Shown in pieces: positions 3,575 to 5,977 of a stretch of DNA of 5,977 nucleotides; position 1 is the stretch's first letter, and every line of letters begins with the position of its first letter. The notes under the pieces are model-generated. The model was not told where the DNA came from. It ran no database searches and saw nothing but the letters and a program-made list of their open reading frames with translations. The position numbers and the translations under genes are program-made. Source of the DNA: Nitrospiraceae bacterium (GTDB lineage: Bacteria > Nitrospirota > Nitrospiria > Nitrospirales > Nitrospiraceae); NCBI GenBank assembly GCA_011391455.1, contig JAABQN010000131.1, positions 1-5,977 of the forward strand, in the 5' to 3' direction.

Positions 3575-5971
3575 ATGACGTTCAAGAACCACACATTCGG
3601 CTGCTGGGGGATCACGGCGAAATTGACCACACTCTTTGCCCTGTTCGGCTTTGTGCCCATGGCGATCGTCGGGCTGATTGCGTACAACGCCAGCCTGACC
3701 ATTGAAGACTCGGTCGGGTCGCGCTTCCACGCGATGGCGGAGGGCGTCGCTGACAAGATCGATCGCAACCTCTTTGAACGCTATGGCGACGTGCAGGCCT
3801 TCGGTCTCAACCAGGTGCTCGATCAGAAGGCCGTCTGGTATCGCGCCGAGGTCGAGGACAATTCGATCAGCCAGGTCATCAACCAATATGTGGACACCTA
3901 TGACCTCTACTCGTTGAGCCTGCTGGTCGATCTGGAGGGGCGTGTGATCGCCGTGAACTCCAAGGATGCCGATGGGAAACCGATCCAGTCCCAGGGCCTC
4001 TACAAGAAAAGCTACGCAGAGACGGCCTGGTTCCGTGCGCTGAAGGCCCAGCAGTTTACGACCACGATGCCATTTGCCGCGCCAGGCAACACAGTCGCAA
4101 CCGGCACCTATATCGAAGACCTCCATGTCGATTCGGACGTGAAGGTTGCCTATCCCGGTGATGATGGGCTTACACTGGGCTTTTCCGCCCCGGTCTATCG
4201 GGACGGCAAAGTCGTGGCCTATTGGACGAATCGCGCGAAGTTCTCGCTCGTGGAAGATATCCTGCGTGTGGCCCAACAAGTGCTCAAGAAGGCCGGGTTT
4301 CCCAATTCGGGCGTCTTCCTCCTCGACAAAGACGGCAAGATGCTTGCGGACTACGATCCATCTGGCGCTGGCACCGAACAGTTCCGTCATGATTTTACGA
4401 CCCTGCTGACCACCAATCTGGCTGACCGTGGAAGTCGGGCGGCCAAGGGCGCCGTGGCAGGCAAGCCTGGCTATTCGATTGAGCCCCACCACCGTTCCGG
4501 GGTGTCGCAGTTGATCGGCTACTCACACCTCAAGGGGGCCTTAGGGTATCCCGGCATGAATTGGTCGGTCCTCATCTCGGTGGATTACGCCGATGCGACC
4601 ACCGATGCCAGAGCGATCAACCGGAACGTCCTGATCGCCATCCTCCTGTGTGTGTTGCTGATCGTGCTGATCGGGGTCCTGATCGGGCGGATCGGCGCCA
4701 AAGGCATCGTTCGGGTGAGTGAGGCGGTGGTGAAGCTGGCCGGCGGCGCACTCGACACGCGGGTGCCGGTCACGACGACGGACGAGGTGGGCGTGCTGGC
4801 GCGGGGATTTAACGAGATGGGGGAGACGCTCCAGGCGAAGGTAACGGCGGAACGGGGGCAAACGGCGAAGATGGAACAGTTCCTGGTGGAGGCCAAGCGG
4901 GTGCTGACGAAGCTGGAACAGGGCGATCTGACGGACCAGCTGACGATGGCCTGTGAGGGCGAGCTTGAGCAGATCAAGGTCAGTCTCAACAGCGCGATCA
5001 GCAATCTGAAGATCTCAATGACCACCGTGTGCGAAGCCGCGGAGAGCGTAGAAACGGGAGCGGAAGAAATCACCAAAGGCAACGAAGATCTCTCGGCACG
5101 GACCAGCGAACAGGCCGCGTCGCTGGAAGAGACGTCCAGCGCGATGGAGGAGATGACCGCCACGGTGAAGCAGAACGCCGACAACGCCCGGCAGGCAAAT
5201 CAGCTCGCCGTGGCCGCGCGCGATGTGGCCGCCAAGGGCGGCGCGGTCACCACGAAGGCGGTCGAGGCGATGAGTGAGATCAACAAGAGCAGTACGAAGA
5301 TTGCCGATATCATTACCGTGATCGACGAGATCGCCTTCCAGACGAATCTCTTAGCGTTGAATGCGGCGGTGGAAGCGGCGCGGGCCGGGGAACATGGGCG
5401 GGGCTTTGCTGTGGTGGCTGCCGAGGTGCGGAACCTGGCGCAGCGGTCGGCGACGGCGGCGAAAGAGATCAAGGGCCTGATTAAGGAATCGCTCCAGCGG
5501 GTGACGGACGGGAGCGAACTGGTCAATCAATCCGGCAAGACGCTCAATGAGATTGTGACGTCGGTCAAGCGGGTGACGGACATCATTGCCGAGATTACGG
5601 CGGCCTCGCAGGAGCAGGCCAGCGGGATCGATCAGGTGAATACGTCGATCATGCACATGGACCAGACCACGCAGCAGAACGCTGCGCTGGTCGAAGAAAC
5701 CACCGCCGCGAGCCAATCCATGCGTGAGCAGTCCAAGGCGCTGATGAAGCAGGTCAAATCCTTCAAGATCAATGTTTCCGAGGCGCAGAAGGCGGCGATG
5801 GCGCCTGTGGTGGATTTGAGAGCGAACACGGCGAAAACGATTCATGCCATCTATGGAGAGAAAGAATCGGGCGCCGACGCCTCCCCAAAACGTCCACCGA
5901 AGACGGAGCGTCGTGATAAGCCGGCCGGCGTCGCCGCCGGATCGATGAAAGAGGAGTTCGAGGAATTCTAG
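3575..5971 (+). CDS. Methyl-accepting chemotaxis receptor with a large periplasmic sensor domain
   Basis: This 798-residue transmembrane receptor controls CheA through CheW. Order: short cytoplasmic N-terminus; membrane helix 1 at about 17-37; a roughly 310-residue periplasmic region (38-350) with double-Cache (dCache) features (LYSLSLLVDLEGRVIAVNS, ETAWFRAL, GVFLLDKDGKMLADYD, MNWSVLISVD); membrane helix 2 at about 351-371; HAMP at about 372-425; a second HAMP-like segment at about 430-480 (LTKLEQGDLTDQL); and the signalling coiled coil at about 485-730. The hairpin tip IDEIAFQTNLLALNAAVEAA is at about 583-602, followed by RAGEHGRGFAVVAAEVRNLA. Likely methylation pairs are Glu518/519, Glu525/526 and Glu707/708. 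A flexible tail (731-793) ends in EFEEF, which fits the aromatic-x-x-aromatic CheR/CheB tether pattern. The start at 3575 has a GGGAG ribosome site 7 bases upstream. The signalling domain resembles the E. coli 36-heptad class by eye. The ligand cannot be told from the sequence; the canonical Arg before the Trp of amino-acid-binding dCache domains is not seen at ETAWFRAL. Confidence 0.97.
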   Translation: MTFKNHTFGCWGITAKLTTLFALFGFVPMAIVGLIAYNASLTIEDSVGSRFHAMAEGVADKIDRNLFERYGDVQAFGLNQVLDQKAVWYRAEVEDNSISQVINQYVDTYDLYSLSLLVDLEGRVIAVNSKDADGKPIQSQGLYKKSYAETAWFRALKAQQFTTTMPFAAPGNTVATGTYIEDLHVDSDVKVAYPGDDGLTLGFSAPVYRDGKVVAYWTNRAKFSLVEDILRVAQQVLKKAGFPNSGVFLLDKDGKMLADYDPSGAGTEQFRHDFTTLLTTNLADRGSRAAKGAVAGKPGYSIEPHHRSGVSQLIGYSHLKGALGYPGMNWSVLISVDYADATTDARAINRNVLIAILLCVLLIVLIGVLIGRIGAKGIVRVSEAVVKLAGGALDTRVPVTTTDEVGVLARGFNEMGETLQAKVTAERGQTAKMEQFLVEAKRVLTKLEQGDLTDQLTMACEGELEQIKVSLNSAISNLKISMTTVCEAAESVETGAEEITKGNEDLSARTSEQAASLEETSSAMEEMTATVKQNADNARQANQLAVAARDVAAKGGAVTTKAVEAMSEINKSSTKIADIITVIDEIAFQTNLLALNAAVEAARAGEHGRGFAVVAAEVRNLAQRSATAAKEIKGLIKESLQRVTDGSELVNQSGKTLNEIVTSVKRVTDIIAEITAASQEQASGIDQVNTSIMHMDQTTQQNAALVEETTAASQSMREQSKALMKQVKSFKINVSEAQKAAMAPVVDLRANTAKTIHAIYGEKESGADASPKRPPKTERRDKPAGVAAGSMKEEFEEF

Positions 5972-5974
5972 GGG

Positions 5975-5977
5975 ATG
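5975..5977 (+). CDS. Possible start codon of the next gene (edge)
   Basis: An ATG lies three bases after the receptor's TAG stop, preceded by purine-rich sequence (AGGA at 5960-5963 and GGGG at 5971-5974). Such tight spacing is typical of translationally coupled genes, and a cheR, cheB or further receptor gene would fit. Only the start codon is inside the window, so this is a guess from position alone. Confidence 0.3.

Noticed and set aside
3503..4492. Long antisense open frame (329 codons) opposite the receptor's sensor domain
   Set aside because: It mirrors a high-GC coding strand, has no recognisable domain and lies across the spacer palindrome; it is best explained as a shadow of the receptor gene.

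Overview
The window is a chemotaxis signalling cluster read entirely on the + strand: the tail of an unidentified upstream gene, then cheY (response regulator), cheA (histidine kinase), cheW (adaptor), a methyl-accepting chemotaxis receptor, and possibly the start codon of one more gene at the right edge. All four complete genes are intact and carry their family's key residues. The receptor would sense a periplasmic or extracellular ligand and form arrays with CheW and CheA. CheA would phosphorylate itself on His48 and pass the phosphate to Asp54 of CheY. The receptor's EFEEF C-terminus is what a CheR/CheB adaptation tether looks like, so those enzymes should be encoded elsewhere, perhaps just beyond the right edge.

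Layout: 1-62 upstream gene end; 63-118 short leader; 119-490 cheY; 491-566 spacer with a G-rich heptamer repeat; 567-2795 cheA; 2796-2906 spacer with an imperfect AAGTTC-type inverted repeat; 2907-3422 cheW; 3423-3574 spacer with a 9-bp tandem repeat, a 12-bp perfect-stem palindrome and a small hairpin beside the ribosome site; 3575-5971 receptor; 5972-5977 edge. No RNA gene, CRISPR array, insertion sequence or convincing promoter or terminator was seen.

The most unusual feature is repetitive DNA. The heptamer family (AGGGGTR, with an AGGCGTK variant) found between cheY and cheA also occurs twice inside the cheA reading frame, in the linkers on either side of the P2-like domain, where it is translated as low-complexity peptide. 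One internal copy is a 29-bp inverted repeat. The other is a 7-bp tandem tract whose gain or loss of one unit would truncate CheA. After the second copy comes a tandem pair of motifs resembling the MshEN (type II secretion ATPase N-terminal) c-di-GMP-binding motif, in degenerate form.

Organism: a moderately GC-rich Gram-negative-type bacterium. The E. coli-like receptor signalling domain, the CheA architecture and the repeat-laden spacers would fit Nitrospira or a relative, but this is an inference from general impression and not a demonstrated assignment. The core is an ordinary chemotaxis system; the repeat invasion of cheA, not a new pathway, is what deserves a second look.
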